From positions 1 through 57,328 of the forward strand of contig JAUCBJ010002418.1 of the NCBI GenBank assembly GCA_032718475.1: 57,328 nt of DNA. The letters run 5' to 3'. The notes under the pieces were generated by a model. The model was given only the letters and a program-made list of their open reading frames with translations. It was not told where the DNA came from and did not search any database. Both the position numbers and the translations under genes were made by a program. This stretch comes from Nemertoderma westbladi. Lineage: Eukaryota > Xenacoelomorpha > Nemertodermatida > Nemertodermatidae. Positions 32,995-43,944 of this stretch are shown piece by piece. Each line of letters opens with the position of its first letter. The stretch's first letter is position 1.

Positions 32995-35900
32995 ATGGAT
33001 ATGACTTGTTTTTACGAAGTGTGTTCTATGTGCCGGAAACGCGTGAAACTAAACTTCTCTATTAGCGACCCCGAAACTGGACAAGCTAAATTCAATCTAT
33101 CATTTTGTTCGCCATCCTGCCAACAGCAATTTAAATCTGAATACTATGGAATATGTCACGTTTGTTCGAAATTCATAGTAATTCCTCAGAAAAGCTCCAG
33201 CAAGGCACTTGCGGCAAGGGGTTATTGTAGTGAAGAATGCGGTAATTTATTTCGTGGCAATAAATGCCAGGGATGCAACAAAGAATTCACCACCCAAAGA
33301 GGAATTATTGGTACTATGAAGCAATACAAGAATGTGCATCAGACAGTTAGGGTGCTCTGCGGTGATGACTGTGATAAGTTTGTTAACTCTGTTTTAAAAT
33401 CTTGTTGTGTCTCTTGTAAATTGCCCTTGGAAGGTCTAAATATTAAACAATTGCTTTGGCGAAAAGCAATTATGTGTTTTTGCACTGATAAGTGCGTTGA
33501 TTGGTACATTCGGTTTATAACTGGGAAATATAGTAACCAGCATATCTCTGGGACTGTGTGTTCATCTTGTAATTGCGTCATAGATGGCGACATGGTACCT
33601 GAATACAGCGATGCTGATGCTGTTTTAGATGGTCGTGCGTTTTGCTCAAGTTCTTGCAGCAAACGGTCAACTAGGAGTACAAGTTTTGTTCAGAAAGACA
33701 TTTCTACTGCTGATATTGCAAACACTGGTATTGCGACGGTTACCGTTATCACTAATTCGGACGGCATTGATATTTCTGAAAACGTCGGCAACATTGATTC
33801 TGTTATCGACACTAGTTCACCAATTCCTCAGCCATTTTATGGATTCGATTGTAATTATTTAGAATTCTTGAATAGGTTTGGAGAAGGGGCAAGTTGTGTG
33901 TGCAAATGTTGGGTTGCTTTGAAAAATGTCGATAATCCAACGGCATTATCTGAAGTTAGTAAGATACCGGTACCCAATCAGATAGAGGTACCTAAACCGG
34001 GAATAGAGGTACCAAAACCGGGGATAGAGGTACCAAAACCGGGGATAGAGGTACCAAAACCGGGGATAGAGGTACCAAAACCGGGGATAGAGGTACCAAT
34101 ACCGGGGATTGAGGTACCTAAACCGGGGATAGAGGTACCAAAACCGGGGATAGAGGTACCAAAACCGGGGATAGAGCAACCAAAACCTCGAACTGCCAAA
34201 GACGCGATTGTAATTGGTCCAAAGAAACAAAATCCAAAACTTGATTTAACTGTTAGTCTATCTAAATACAATCCAAACCATCTAGACCCGCATTCAATTT
34301 CGAATGTCCTACCTCAAATCAATTCACCACAAAATCCTTATTCAACTGACTCATCCGTTCGAGTACCTGTTGCGAAATTCCCGAAATCTCAAAGTCCCAA
34401 CGTTAAACCTTCTAACCTTCGAGAGCCAACATCCGATCTCCTTCCACCTAACCACATCGATACGGTGCATGGGGATGATTTCTTGGACAGGTTAATACCT
34501 ATCGGTGAAATGTTAGAGCCATTAAAGTCTGCCTTGTCGCCCAATCAGAAGAGACCTTATTCTGGAAGTCCAAAATCGATGTTTCCGAAGGTTCGTTTCT
34601 CGGTACCGGATAACGAACCCATTGATTCAGTCAGCAATGCCAATGACACCAACAACAATGATCTCCTAAGGAGTAGACATTGTGTGGTCTCCATCCCCTC
34701 GTTACGTGTTTCAGATCGATTCCCGTCGTATTCGTCCGCAATCATATCATCTTCCCCCTCCACTCCCTTCCACTCATCACGCACTTTCTACTCCAACTCT
34801 CATTCGCTGAGAGACAGAAGCACAGAAGGTGTCCCCGTTGTTAGGTGCACAGAAGGTGCCCCCGTTGTTAGGTTCACAGAAGGTGCCCCCGTTGTTAGGT
34901 GCACAGAAGGTGCCCCCGTTGTTAGGTGCACAGAAGGTGCCCCCGTTGTTAGGTGCACAGAAGGTGCCCCCGTTGTTAGGTGCACAGAAGGTGCCCCCGT
35001 TGTTAGGTGCACAGAAGGTGCCCCCGTTGTTAGTTGCACAGAAGGTGCCCCCTTTGTTAAGTGCACAGAAGGTGCCCCCGTTGTTAGGTGCACAGAAGGT
35101 GTCCCCGTTGTTAGGTGCACAGAAGGTGCCCCCGTTGTTAGGTGCACAGAAGGTGCCCCCGTTGTTAGGTGCACAGAAGGTGCCCCCGTTGTTAGGTGCA
35201 CAGAAGGTGTCCCCGTTGTTAGGTGCACAGAAGGTGCCCCCGTTGTTAGGTGCACAGAAGGTGCCCCCGTTGTTAGGTGCACAGAAGGTGCCCCCGTTGT
35301 TAGGTGCACAGAAGGTGCCCCCGTTGTTAGTTGCACAGAAGATGCCCCCTTTGTTAAGTGCACAGAAGGTACCCCCGTTATTAGGTTCACAGAAGGTGCC
35401 CCCGTAGTTAGGTGCACACAAGGTGCCCCCGTTGTTAAGTGCACAGAAGGTGCCCCCATGGTTAGGTGCACAGCAGGTGCCCCCGTGGTTAGGTGCACAG
35501 AAGGTGCCCCCGTTGTTAGGTGCACAGAAGGTGCCCCCGTTGATAGGTGCACAGAAGGTGCCCCCGTAGTTAGGTGCACAGAAGGTGCCCCCGTTGTTAG
35601 GTGCACAGAAGGTGCCCCCGTTGTTAGGTGCACAGAAGGTGCCCCCGTTGATAGGTGCACAGAAGGTGCCCCCACTGCTAGGTGCACAGAAGTTGCCCCC
35701 ATTGCTAGGTGCACAGAAGGTGCCCCCGTTGTTAGGCGCACAGAAGGTGCCCCCGTTGCTAGGTGTTCTCCTAGACTTGTTTCCTCATCAACACAAACCT
35801 TCCGAGAGATAGAAGAACTTCCGCCCGAACGGCCGCTAGTGAAACTCGTCTCGATATCGACACAAACAGGTGCCGATCTCGAACCCGTGAGCAGATCGTC

Positions 35901-36225
35901 TCAGACTCGTCCGTATGGAGTGGGTGGACCCCAAGACGGACAAGGCCGTAAGATTGGACGCCCCCCAGCGTCCATGCAGCCTACCGTTAACAGCAAACCC
36001 CTGCCACTAGGGGGCCGCGTAAACGAGTACAATATCTCGAGTTCGCAGATTAAACCTTACCATTCGCGGAACCCGCTACGTCATTGCAACGCCTCGACCG
36101 CTGCTATTTATGATTTCAACGATTCTGATGATTTTGAGCCGGAAACGCAGATTGTTAGGAAAAGAAAGAAATCTGAAAATAAAAGAGGAAGGCCTCGAAA
36201 GTATCCCAAGGCAATAGGACAGTGA
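32995..36225 (+). CDS. Zinc-finger (MYM/FCS-like), AT-hook, repeat-rich protein (1076 aa)
   Basis: The N-terminus has five CX2C...CX3C modules: C10/C13-C38/C42, C54/C57-C78/C82, C91/C94-C122/C126, C138/C141-C163/C167 and C189/C192-C217/C221. The second half of most reads FCS..C or YCS..C, as in MYM/FCS-type fingers. Residues ~328-395 are a heptad tract EVPKPGI, and ~611-921 are ~34 copies of the nonapeptide TEGAPVVRC. Then come SSTQT and SISTQT, which resemble LC8-binding TQT motifs, and a basic C-terminus with the AT-hook core KRGRPRKYPK. This suggests a nuclear, DNA-associated protein. The frame is one exon, starts at the first ATG and is followed by AATAAA at 36374. It could be a host gene or a domesticated mobile-element gene. 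Confidence 0.65.
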   Translation: MDMTCFYEVCSMCRKRVKLNFSISDPETGQAKFNLSFCSPSCQQQFKSEYYGICHVCSKFIVIPQKSSSKALAARGYCSEECGNLFRGNKCQGCNKEFTTQRGIIGTMKQYKNVHQTVRVLCGDDCDKFVNSVLKSCCVSCKLPLEGLNIKQLLWRKAIMCFCTDKCVDWYIRFITGKYSNQHISGTVCSSCNCVIDGDMVPEYSDADAVLDGRAFCSSSCSKRSTRSTSFVQKDISTADIANTGIATVTVITNSDGIDISENVGNIDSVIDTSSPIPQPFYGFDCNYLEFLNRFGEGASCVCKCWVALKNVDNPTALSEVSKIPVPNQIEVPKPGIEVPKPGIEVPKPGIEVPKPGIEVPKPGIEVPIPGIEVPKPGIEVPKPGIEVPKPGIEQPKPRTAKDAIVIGPKKQNPKLDLTVSLSKYNPNHLDPHSISNVLPQINSPQNPYSTDSSVRVPVAKFPKSQSPNVKPSNLREPTSDLLPPNHIDTVHGDDFLDRLIPIGEMLEPLKSALSPNQKRPYSGSPKSMFPKVRFSVPDNEPIDSVSNANDTNNNDLLRSRHCVVSIPSLRVSDRFPSYSSAIISSSPSTPFHSSRTFYSNSHSLRDRSTEGVPVVRCTEGAPVVRFTEGAPVVRCTEGAPVVRCTEGAPVVRCTEGAPVVRCTEGAPVVRCTEGAPVVSCTEGAPFVKCTEGAPVVRCTEGVPVVRCTEGAPVVRCTEGAPVVRCTEGAPVVRCTEGVPVVRCTEGAPVVRCTEGAPVVRCTEGAPVVRCTEGAPVVSCTEDAPFVKCTEGTPVIRFTEGAPVVRCTQGAPVVKCTEGAPMVRCTAGAPVVRCTEGAPVVRCTEGAPVDRCTEGAPVVRCTEGAPVVRCTEGAPVVRCTEGAPVDRCTEGAPTARCTEVAPIARCTEGAPVVRRTEGAPVARCSPRLVSSSTQTFREIEELPPERPLVKLVSISTQTGADLEPVSRSSQTRPYGVGGPQDGQGRKIGRPPASMQPTVNSKPLPLGGRVNEYNISSSQIKPYHSRNPLRHCNASTAAIYDFNDSDDFEPETQIVRKRKKSENKRGRPRKYPKAIGQ
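33976..34185 (+). repeat. 21-bp in-frame repeat encoding EVPKPGI
   Basis: About ten copies of a 21-bp unit, GAGGTACCAAAACCGGGGAT plus A, lie inside the zinc-finger gene and keep its frame. One copy has I for K (EVPIPGI). Confidence 0.93.
34827..35766 (+). repeat. 27-bp in-frame repeat encoding TEGAPVVRC
   Basis: About 34 copies of a 27-bp unit (ACAGAAGGTGCCCCCGTTGT then TAGGTGC) keep the gene's frame. All variants, such as GGTGTCCCC, GTTGATAGG and TTAAGTGC, are in-frame substitutions, with no indel. Long repeat-driven frames on the other strand are artefacts of the same periodicity. Confidence 0.95.
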
Positions 36226-36373
36226 ATACTTAGTAAAGTTGTGATCGCAAACTTTCGAACGTTTTGTTAACAAGAATATGCAATATTATGTAAAAACTAC
36301 TACAATGTGGTGCCCTAGAGTATCGAATATCTGTATGTAACATTCTTTATACCTTTTAGTTGTATTTTTAAAC

Positions 36374-36379
36374 AATAAA
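36374..36379 (+). terminator. Polyadenylation signal AATAAA
   Basis: A canonical AATAAA lies 149 bases after the stop of the 1076-aa frame, supporting a transcript that ends here. Confidence 0.5.
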
Positions 36380-38223
36380 TTAAGTACCTAAATAGAATTA
36401 AATTTTAATTTGGTTCAACATCAAACCGATTGAAGGCGCAATATTTAAATTGTTGGCGGAGTCTTTATATTATATTGTTTAATTTTTTCCGAATTAATAC
36501 TTAATCATTTAATTGTCGCGATACTGAATAGATGCACAATTAGTATGTGTCGTTTGTGTATATATTATACATACTTAAACCAATGCATCATAATTAATTA
36601 CCGGTATAAACTTATATTAGGTGTAACATATATATACCGCGGGGAATACCGGTATTTATTGTAAATGTCATGAGATTTATCACAACTTTTTGTTGGGCAC
36701 AGCTTTGCAAAGTTGGCAATGACGTCCAGGTAGGATCGAACTGGTGACCTCCGGGTTGGAAGTCTGGCTCAACCCTACAGTACCGTAGGTACAGTAACAG
36801 AAATAATGAGATTTATCGTGAATAATAGATTGGGGAGGGGGGGGGCAACTTTGTCTACTATGCAACTTTGTCTATGCAATTTTGCGTATATAGGATAATA
36901 ATGTATTATTAGTTTCTGTATTATTTTTCGGTTTTCGATCTGATTAATTTCGCTACTGAGTAGAGCATTCATCAAAGATATTTGTTTACCCAACTATAAT
37001 ACATACTGTGTGCGTGGCTAACTGTATCTATGTAATGTAATATATCTTCACTGACTCACTAGTCGCTACGTTCGTTTGTGTTAACAGACTAGTAGTTAAT
37101 ATACTTTGCGCACAAGTATGCGAGTAGTTATTACTCCGGCTCCGGCACGATGTGGATCCCGATTTACTGCGGCCAGTAAGAAATCGTTAGGTTATTGTTT
37201 CATTAGTGCAGTTTATATTAATATAATATTTTGAGTGCAGTTCCATTTTACAATAAGTTTCTATACAAATCCGAAATATTTGTTTTATTTTAGTTTTTAT
37301 GTCTGTTGAAGGATTTAAAGTATATTATTTAGTCGTGTTTTGTTCTAATTATTATATTATCTCAGTTATTTTAGGTACCGGTATGTATACTATCAATTAA
37401 TTGACGAGTGTGATGTATTGAAATTTTTTTAATTATTGTTTAATAATTAATTGTTGAAGTTATTTAATTCGCCACGTACTAATTCCAAACTCAGGCTGAT
37501 GGTTTTAATTTAATTAGTACTTTTAATTATTGTTGGTGACCCATTATTTGTTCTGGCACATATTTAATATTTTGGGAATTATATTTTGCAATGACACATA
37601 AAGCAATTAAACAGTTTTGGCATACATATTATTATGGCTAAATTAATGGTCTAGTTTAATTAATTAAAGTGTTTTATAACTGCAGTTATTGATCGCACCA
37701 CATCCACAAAACCAGTTGATTTCGTTGATTTATTTGTGTTTAGTTTATTTTTAACTAACTGACTCAAAAATTGTTAATTTATCTATGAAAATACCGTTAT
37801 ATATAGCAATTATTACACAGGTGCTTAAATGTAATTTTGTAATACAGTAGTTTTCGAACACAGAATATAGGAAGCCAACATGAATTTTTATATGCATTTT
37901 CATTTCACAATAACAATGACAAACATTTCACAAGAATGCTGCGCCGGGTTCATTATACACATATCCAATCAGACACAATACAGCATTGGAGGTGTGGGGC
38001 GAGCCTCGTAAGTCCAGGTGAGCGTTTAGCGTACTGTATGTAGGTAGGGGTTAGTGGGAACCCCTCTGTCGTAGTCGATAGTCGCCCGACGCGCAATTCG
38101 TTACTCAACTTTCAGCTCATAAAAAATCAAAGGCTATATTGCAATAGACGAGCTATAAAAGAGTTGATGAATATTTAGTTGGTAAAATAATGGTTACTTC
38201 GGATTGGTTGTCAATGCAAGGTG
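36380..38223. other. AT-rich intergenic DNA
   Basis: No gene is seen. A weak tRNA-like stretch on the minus strand at about 36700-36790 (AGTTCGATCC as a B box) may be a SINE fragment. A LINE relic lies at 37926-37997. Confidence 0.5.
37926..37997 (+). mobile_element. Relic of the LINE found at 49-51 kb
   Basis: TTTCACAAGAATGCTGCGCC and the following ~50 bases match 50841-50930 with few substitutions and a ~16-base internal deletion. It is a short fragment of the 3' coding part of that LINE. Confidence 0.75.
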
Positions 38224-38229
38224 TTTATT
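38224..38229 (-). terminator. Possible polyadenylation signal for the small two-exon gene
   Basis: TTTATT on the + strand gives AATAAA on the minus strand, about 250 bases beyond the stop codon at 38476-38478. Confidence 0.3.
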
Positions 38230-38475
38230 GAAAGTTGACTATTTATGTGTTATCGTCTCCATATATATAGGCTACAATGTGTTCTAACTTATAATTTAAA
38301 GCTCATGTATGATGAACCTAAACAGTGTTAATAATTTGCAATCTACAAATGGCTTAAATTTTGTCTTACATTATATAAGTTATGTTTAAACCACAATCTA
38401 CTAAACTACAAGGTGAATTTTTTTAACAACAACAAATATTTTGCACATGAACGGCTCTGTTTCACGACTGCTGGC

Positions 38476-38688
38476 TCAGAAGGGGTTTGAGACTGTTCTT
38501 TGGGTACGCATAGTGTTAAAATCAGGCGGCGGGTTGTTCCTTATAGACACTTTGCGTTGTCTTTCCGCTTGTTTATCTATTTGAGTTCGTTCTTTGGCTT
38601 GTACGTGTTCCATCTTGGCTTTACGAGCGGCCAGCATTGCATCCACATCCGGGGTCACCTTTTTCATACCAGACATGGCGGAAATCAT
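38476..38688 (-). CDS. Small charged coiled-coil-like protein, exon 2 (last)
   Basis: On the minus strand, a pyrimidine-rich tract (CAATTTCTTTCGATGTAG) abuts 38688. The exon is open for 70 codons to a TGA and ends RTVSNPF. It begins MISAMSGMKKVTP and is rich in Lys, Arg, Glu and Gln, compatible with a helix, followed by a Pro-containing tail. Joined in phase 0 to the exon at 39348-39521 it gives a 128-aa product. I do not recognise the family. An independent start at the first Met is possible but the acceptor directly before it favours splicing. Confidence 0.55.
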   Translation of the reverse strand: MISAMSGMKKVTPDVDAMLAARKAKMEHVQAKERTQIDKQAERQRKVSIRNNPPPDFNTMRTQRTVSNPF

Positions 38689-38892
38689 CTACATCGAAAG
38701 AAATTGTTATATTTTATTGGTATTTTGATTAGAACTAAATATTATTGTTTATATTTGGTGCTCTTCGTGGCAGCAATAACTATTTTTACTTAACTGTGTG
38801 GACAGTATACATGATCGGCCTACATTGAAAACCTTTGTACTTGCAGAGTGAAGATGGGTTTTGGAAATAAGATTGCACCACCCATCTGCACT

Positions 38893-39174
38893 GCACCATC
38901 TTGGTGTAGTGGTTGCATTGAATTCATATCTCCTGTAGGTCGTGGGTTCGATCCTCACATGGGCCAGTGCAGTTTTCGTTTCGGCACGAATGCTTTAAAG
39001 GGACCAGCCAGAGCGCATCTCTGCCTTGCATCCTTAAGTGGTAGCTTAATGAGTACTAGAGTTTCCTCTGGGGAGTAAAGTTCTGGGGGGACCGCACTGG
39101 AAATAAGTCGTCAGACTTTGTGCGTAATCCCTGGCCTAGCGGCCGAAGAAAATTTACTTTACTTTACTTTTTAC
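38893..39174 (+). mobile_element. tRNA-derived SINE (second family) in an intron
   Basis: A tRNA-like head has A box TGGTGTAGTGG (38902-38912) and B box GGGTTCGATCC (38944-38954). The body contains TTAAGTGGTAGCTTAATGAG, and the 3' end is a (TTTAC)n tail at 39153-39174. It lies inside the 659-bp intron of the minus-strand gene, in the opposite orientation. It differs from the SINE at 26.2 kb. Confidence 0.8.
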
Positions 39175-39347
39175 TACCCGACTACCGGTATAGAGTAAAG
39201 TACAGTAAGTCATCTTCTACAGTAACATTGTCAGGTATGTATTATTATGCTGCTATACTGGCGTTGGTCGCCATATTTACCAGTGATCAATGACATCATT
39301 CCACTTACTGTCTGAACGAAAAGCTTTTTGTATTTAATTAGGCCTAC

Positions 39348-39521
39348 CTGTTTCTGTTGTTTGCTTGTCCTGTCGATATCTTTCATGGCAGCTGACCGGT
39401 ACTTTTCCGTGGTCTCTGCCATTTGTTTCTGCTTTAGGATACTCTTCTTATCAGCTTCCCTTTCTTTCGCGGTCGCCTTAAAGTCGTCATCTGTACCTTT
39501 CATAAGTTCTCCGCCATACAT
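39348..39521 (-). CDS. Small charged coiled-coil-like protein, exon 1
   Basis: On the minus strand, ATG at 39519-39521 in the context AAGAAATGT starts a 58-codon open exon beginning MYGGELMKGTDDDF. It ends exactly at CAG|GTAGGC (donor GT at 39346-39347) in phase 0. The encoded segment is highly charged (EREADKKSILKQKQM, KDIDRTSKQQKQ) and predicted helical, continuing naturally into the charged exon at 38476-38688. The intron runs 38689-39347 with GT...AG ends. This is a probable host gene of unknown function; untranslated exons upstream cannot be excluded. Confidence 0.55.
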
Positions 39522-39997
39522 TTCTTTTTATATTTATATTTCTTTATTCGTGAAAATAATAATAAATAGTTAAAAATTTATTATTTATTATATTTTAAAA
39601 GCGCTGTCAAATAATATAAAATGTACCATTTAACAAATCTACATGAATACCCATGTTAGATATACAGTATTTCCCAAGTCTGTATATTATGTACATTACT
39701 GTAGTGATTCAATTTTCTATCAACAAGGATACATTTATGTTAAACAATGAACCGAAACCTTCTGAACAAAAACCAAAATATTAAACAATTATTGACAGAA
39801 ACCATCTACAGTATAAAAATGTATGTTATTGCAAACGACCTAGCAAGTATAGTGTATGTACTGGTCTCAAAGTTTGAAATTTAATAATTTAAATAATGAT
39901 AATAATTACTGTAGTCAACAATTTATAATAAGTACCGGTGTGACAACGTCTACAACAAAATAATTTAGGCCTATGTCTAGACAACAGGAAATAAGTC
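39522..39997. other. AT-rich spacer upstream of the small minus-strand gene
   Basis: No open frame or repeat of note. The gene's promoter should lie here, but I see no decisive motif. Confidence 0.5.
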
Positions 39998-42975
39998 AAA
40001 TTAGAACCTTTTAGCCGCCACTAGTAGCCCAATAAGAACCTTTTAGCCGCCACAAATAGCCCAATTAGAACCTTTTAGTCGCCACAAATAGCCCAATTAG
40101 AACCTTTTAGCCACCACAAATAGCCCAATTAGAACCCTTTAGCAGCCACTAATAGTTCAATGAAAACCTTTTAGCCGCCACATATAGCCCAATAAGAACC
40201 ATTTGGCCTCCACCAATAGCCCAATTAGAACCTTTCACCCGCCACAAATAGCCCAATTACAACCTTTTAGCCTCCACTAATAGCCCAATTAGAACCTTTT
40301 AGCCGCCACAAAAACCCCAATTAAAATCTTTTAGCCGCCACTAATAGCCCAAATAGAACCTTTTAGCCGCCACAAAAACCCCAATTAAATTCTTTTAGCC
40401 GCCACTAATAGCCCAAATAGAACCTTTTAGCCGCCACAAAAACCCCAATTAAAATCGTTTAGCCGCCACTAATAGCCCAATTAGAACCTTTTAGCCGCCA
40501 CAAAAACCCCAATTAAAATCTTTTAGCCGCCACTAATAGCCCAATTAGAACCTTTTTGCCGCCACAAAAACCCCAATTGAAATATTTTAGCCGCCACTAA
40601 TAGCCCAATTAGAACCTTTTAGCCGCCACAAAAACCCCAATTAAAATCTTTTAGCGCAACTAATAGCCAAATTAGGAAAATTTAGCCGCCACATATAGCC
40701 CAATAAGAACCATTTCGCTGCAACAAATAGCCCAATAAAAAACATTTTAGCCAAATATCCCAATTAGAACCTTTCACCCGCCACAAATAGCCCAATAAGA
40801 ACCTTTTAGCCGCCACAAATATCCCAATTAGAACCTTTTAGCCGCTACAAATAGCCCAATTAGAATATTTTAGCCGCAACAAGTAGCCCAATAAAAACAT
40901 TTTAGCAGCAACAAATAGCCCAATTATAACCTTTCACCCAAAATAGCCCAATTAGAACCTTTTAGCCGCCACAAAAACCCCAATTAAAATATTTTAGCCG
41001 CAACTAATAGCCAAATTAGGAAAATTTAGCCGCCACATATAGCCCAATAAGAACCATTTAGCCGCAACAAATAGCCCAATAAAAAAACATTTTAGCAGCA
41101 ACAAATTTCCCAATTAGAACCTTGAACCTTTTAGCCGCCACAAATATCCTAATTGGAACCTTTCACCCACCACAAATAGCCCAATAAGAACCTTTTAGCC
41201 GCCACTAGTAGCCCAATAAGAACCTTTTAGCCGCCACAAATAGCCCAATTAGAACCTTTTAGTCGCCACAAATAGCCCAATTAGAACCTTTTAGCCACCA
41301 CAAATAGCCCAATTAGAACCCTTTAGCAGCCACTAATAGTTCAATTAAAACCTTTTAGCCGCCACATATAGCCCAATAAGAACCATTTGGCCTCCACCAA
41401 TAGCCCAATTAGAACCTTTCACCCGCCACAAATAGCCCAATTACAACCTTTTAGCCTCCACTAATAGCCCAATTAGAACCTTTTAGCCGCCACAAAAACC
41501 CCAATTAAAATCTTTTAGCCGCCACTAATAGCCCAAATAGAACCTTTTAGCCGCCACAAAAACCCCAATTAAATTCTTTTAGCCGCCACTAATAGCCCAA
41601 ATAGAACCTTTTAGCCGCCACAAAAACCCCAATTAAAATCGTTTAGCCGCCACTAATAGCCCAATTAGAACCTTTTAGCCGCCACAAAAACCCCAATTAA
41701 AATCTTTTAGCCGCCACTAATAGCCCAATTAGAACCTTTTTGCCGCCACAAAAACCCCAATTGAAATATTTTAGCCGCCACTAATAGCCCAATTAGAACC
41801 TTTTAGCCGCCACAAAAACCCCAATTAAAATCTTTTAGCGCAACTAATAGCCAAATTAGGAAAATTTAGCCGCCACATATAGCCCAATAAGAACCATTTC
41901 GCTGCAACAAATAGCCCAATAAAAACATTTTAGCCAAATATCCCAATTAGAACCTTTCACCCGCCACAAATAGCCCAATAAGAACCTTTTAGCCGCCACA
42001 AATATCCCAATTAGAACCTTTTAGCCGCTACAAATAGCCCAATTAGAATATTTTAGCCGCTACAAATAGCCCAATTAGAATATTTTAGCCGCAACAAGTA
42101 GCCCAATAAAAACATTTTAGCAGCAACAAATAGCCCAATTATAACCTTTCACCCAAAATAGCCCAATTAGAACCTTTTAGCCGCTACAAATAGCCCAATT
42201 AGAATATTTTAGCCGCAACAAGTAGCCCAATAAAAACATTTTAGCAGCAACAAATAGCCCAATTAAAACCTTTCACCCAAAATAGCCCAATTAGAACCTT
42301 TTAGCCGCCACAAAAACCCCAATTAAAATATTTTAGCCGCAACTAATAGCCAAATTAGGAAAATTTAGCCGCCACATATAGCCCAATAAGAACCATTTAG
42401 CCGCAACAAATAGCCCAATAAAAAAACATTTTAGCAGCAACAAATTTCCCAATTAGAACCTTGAACCTTTTAGCCGCCACAAATATCCCAATTGGAACCT
42501 TTCACCCACCACAAATAGCCCAATAAGAACCTTTTAGCCGCCACAAATAGCCCAATTAGAACCTTTTAGCCGCCACAAATATCCCAATTAGAACCTTTCA
42601 CCCGCCACAAATAGCCCAATTAGAACCTTTTAGCCGCCACAAATAGCCCAATTATAATATTTTAGCCGCAACAAATAGCCAAATTAGAACCTTTTAGCCG
42701 CCACAAATATCCCAATTAGAACCTTTCACCCGCCACAAATAGCCCAATAAGAACCTTGAACCTTTCACCCTCCACAAATAGCCCAATAAGAACCTTTTAG
42801 CCGCCACAAATAGCCCAATAAGAACCTTTTAGCCGCCACAAATAGCCCAATTAGAACCTTTTAGCCGCCACAAATAGCCCAATTATAATATTTTAGCCGC
42901 AACAAATAGCCAAATTAGAACCTTTTAGCCGCCACAAATAGGCAAATTAGAACCTTTTAGCCGCCACAAATAGGC
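39998..42975 (+). repeat. 32-bp minisatellite, ~93 units, with 1184-bp duplication
   Basis: The unit is TAGCCCAATTAGAACCTTTT plus AGCCGCCACAAA; starts at 40025, 40057 and 40089 show the 32-bp period. Variants include CACAAAAACCCC, TTTCACCCGCC and GCAACAAATAGCC. A block starting near 40015 recurs near 41199 with matching rare variants (for example GCCACTAGTAGCCC at 40017 and 41201), an offset of 1184 bp or 37 units. The period is not a multiple of 3 and the array has no open frame. Confidence 0.95.
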
Positions 42976-43944
42976 AATGCTCGAATCATACAATATACTG
43001 TAGCCTATGCTTTACCGTTTCTATATCGCCTTTAGAAACAGGAAATTCATGGTTGTACAGTACGTACGATCAGAAAATTATAACAAAGTTGAAATATTTT
43101 ATGAAAGTAGTATTGGAAAGTTACAACTTATAATCCTCCGGCGAAATGACGAATCCATATTATGAACATTCTACATACTTAATACCTATTATAGCTATGT
43201 AATAAGGTATAAGAACATAATAACGAAACAAGTGCCGCAGGGCAGCTCTTAGTTCAAGCGAGAGAGCATTTTATGAATATCTTTCAACCGAGTTAAATGA
43301 TAAGCGATGCGTAAGTAATGATACAACAAAAACCGTATCGGGTCAATTATAAATACTGGCCGCACATACCCCCTATAAATAATCACGTTTGCCACTTGGA
43401 CATAAGGGAACTTGTCCCTTCAAGTGGATCAAAACCATGCCCCTCGGCAAAATTACCTGTAATCCCCCATTTCTATGTTTCGAATCATAACGATGGCAGT
43501 GATTCTCTATAATACCCGAGAAGTGCATTATTGTGCCAACATTAGATTTACAATAATTAAAAGTAAACTCCCGTCCCACTAGATCTAGACGCACCTCGCA
43601 ATGGAGACCAAATAATCCGCCTGTTTGTTTATACAGAATTAATATAATAATTCATAATATTATTCACATTTTAGAAGGAAGAGGTATTTTTGGCTCAAAT
43701 CCAATCTGGGCAAATCAACAAGGATAATTAACAATTAAAGGATAGGAACAGGTTACAATGGCTGACTTTAAACCAAAATAATAAACGACAGTTAATTTCA
43801 CCGTGTTTATATTTTTGGAGAGGAGAAGGTTTAATTTTGATTGTGTCCAAAGGTCCCCTAATGTTTATGTTTTAATATTAATTTGATTAAAAAACAATAA
43901 CGTTTTCGGAACTTTACAGAATAATTTCTGCTAATCTCTCTCAA
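42976..43944. other. Intergenic DNA, nothing recognised
   Basis: Only short frames without recognisable content. I see no RNA gene or repeat family here. Confidence 0.5.

Noticed and set aside
34777-35741. Minus-strand frames of 214 and 313 codons in the TEGAPVVRC region
   Set aside because: They are antisense shadows of the 27-bp in-frame repeat of the zinc-finger gene.
36700-36790. A tRNA gene on the minus strand (AGTTCGATCC B box)
   Set aside because: No acceptor or anticodon stem can be formed; at best a SINE fragment.
39998-42975. CRISPR-like array of ~32-bp repeats
   Set aside because: The repeats are contiguous with no unique spacers and the context is eukaryotic; it is an ordinary minisatellite.
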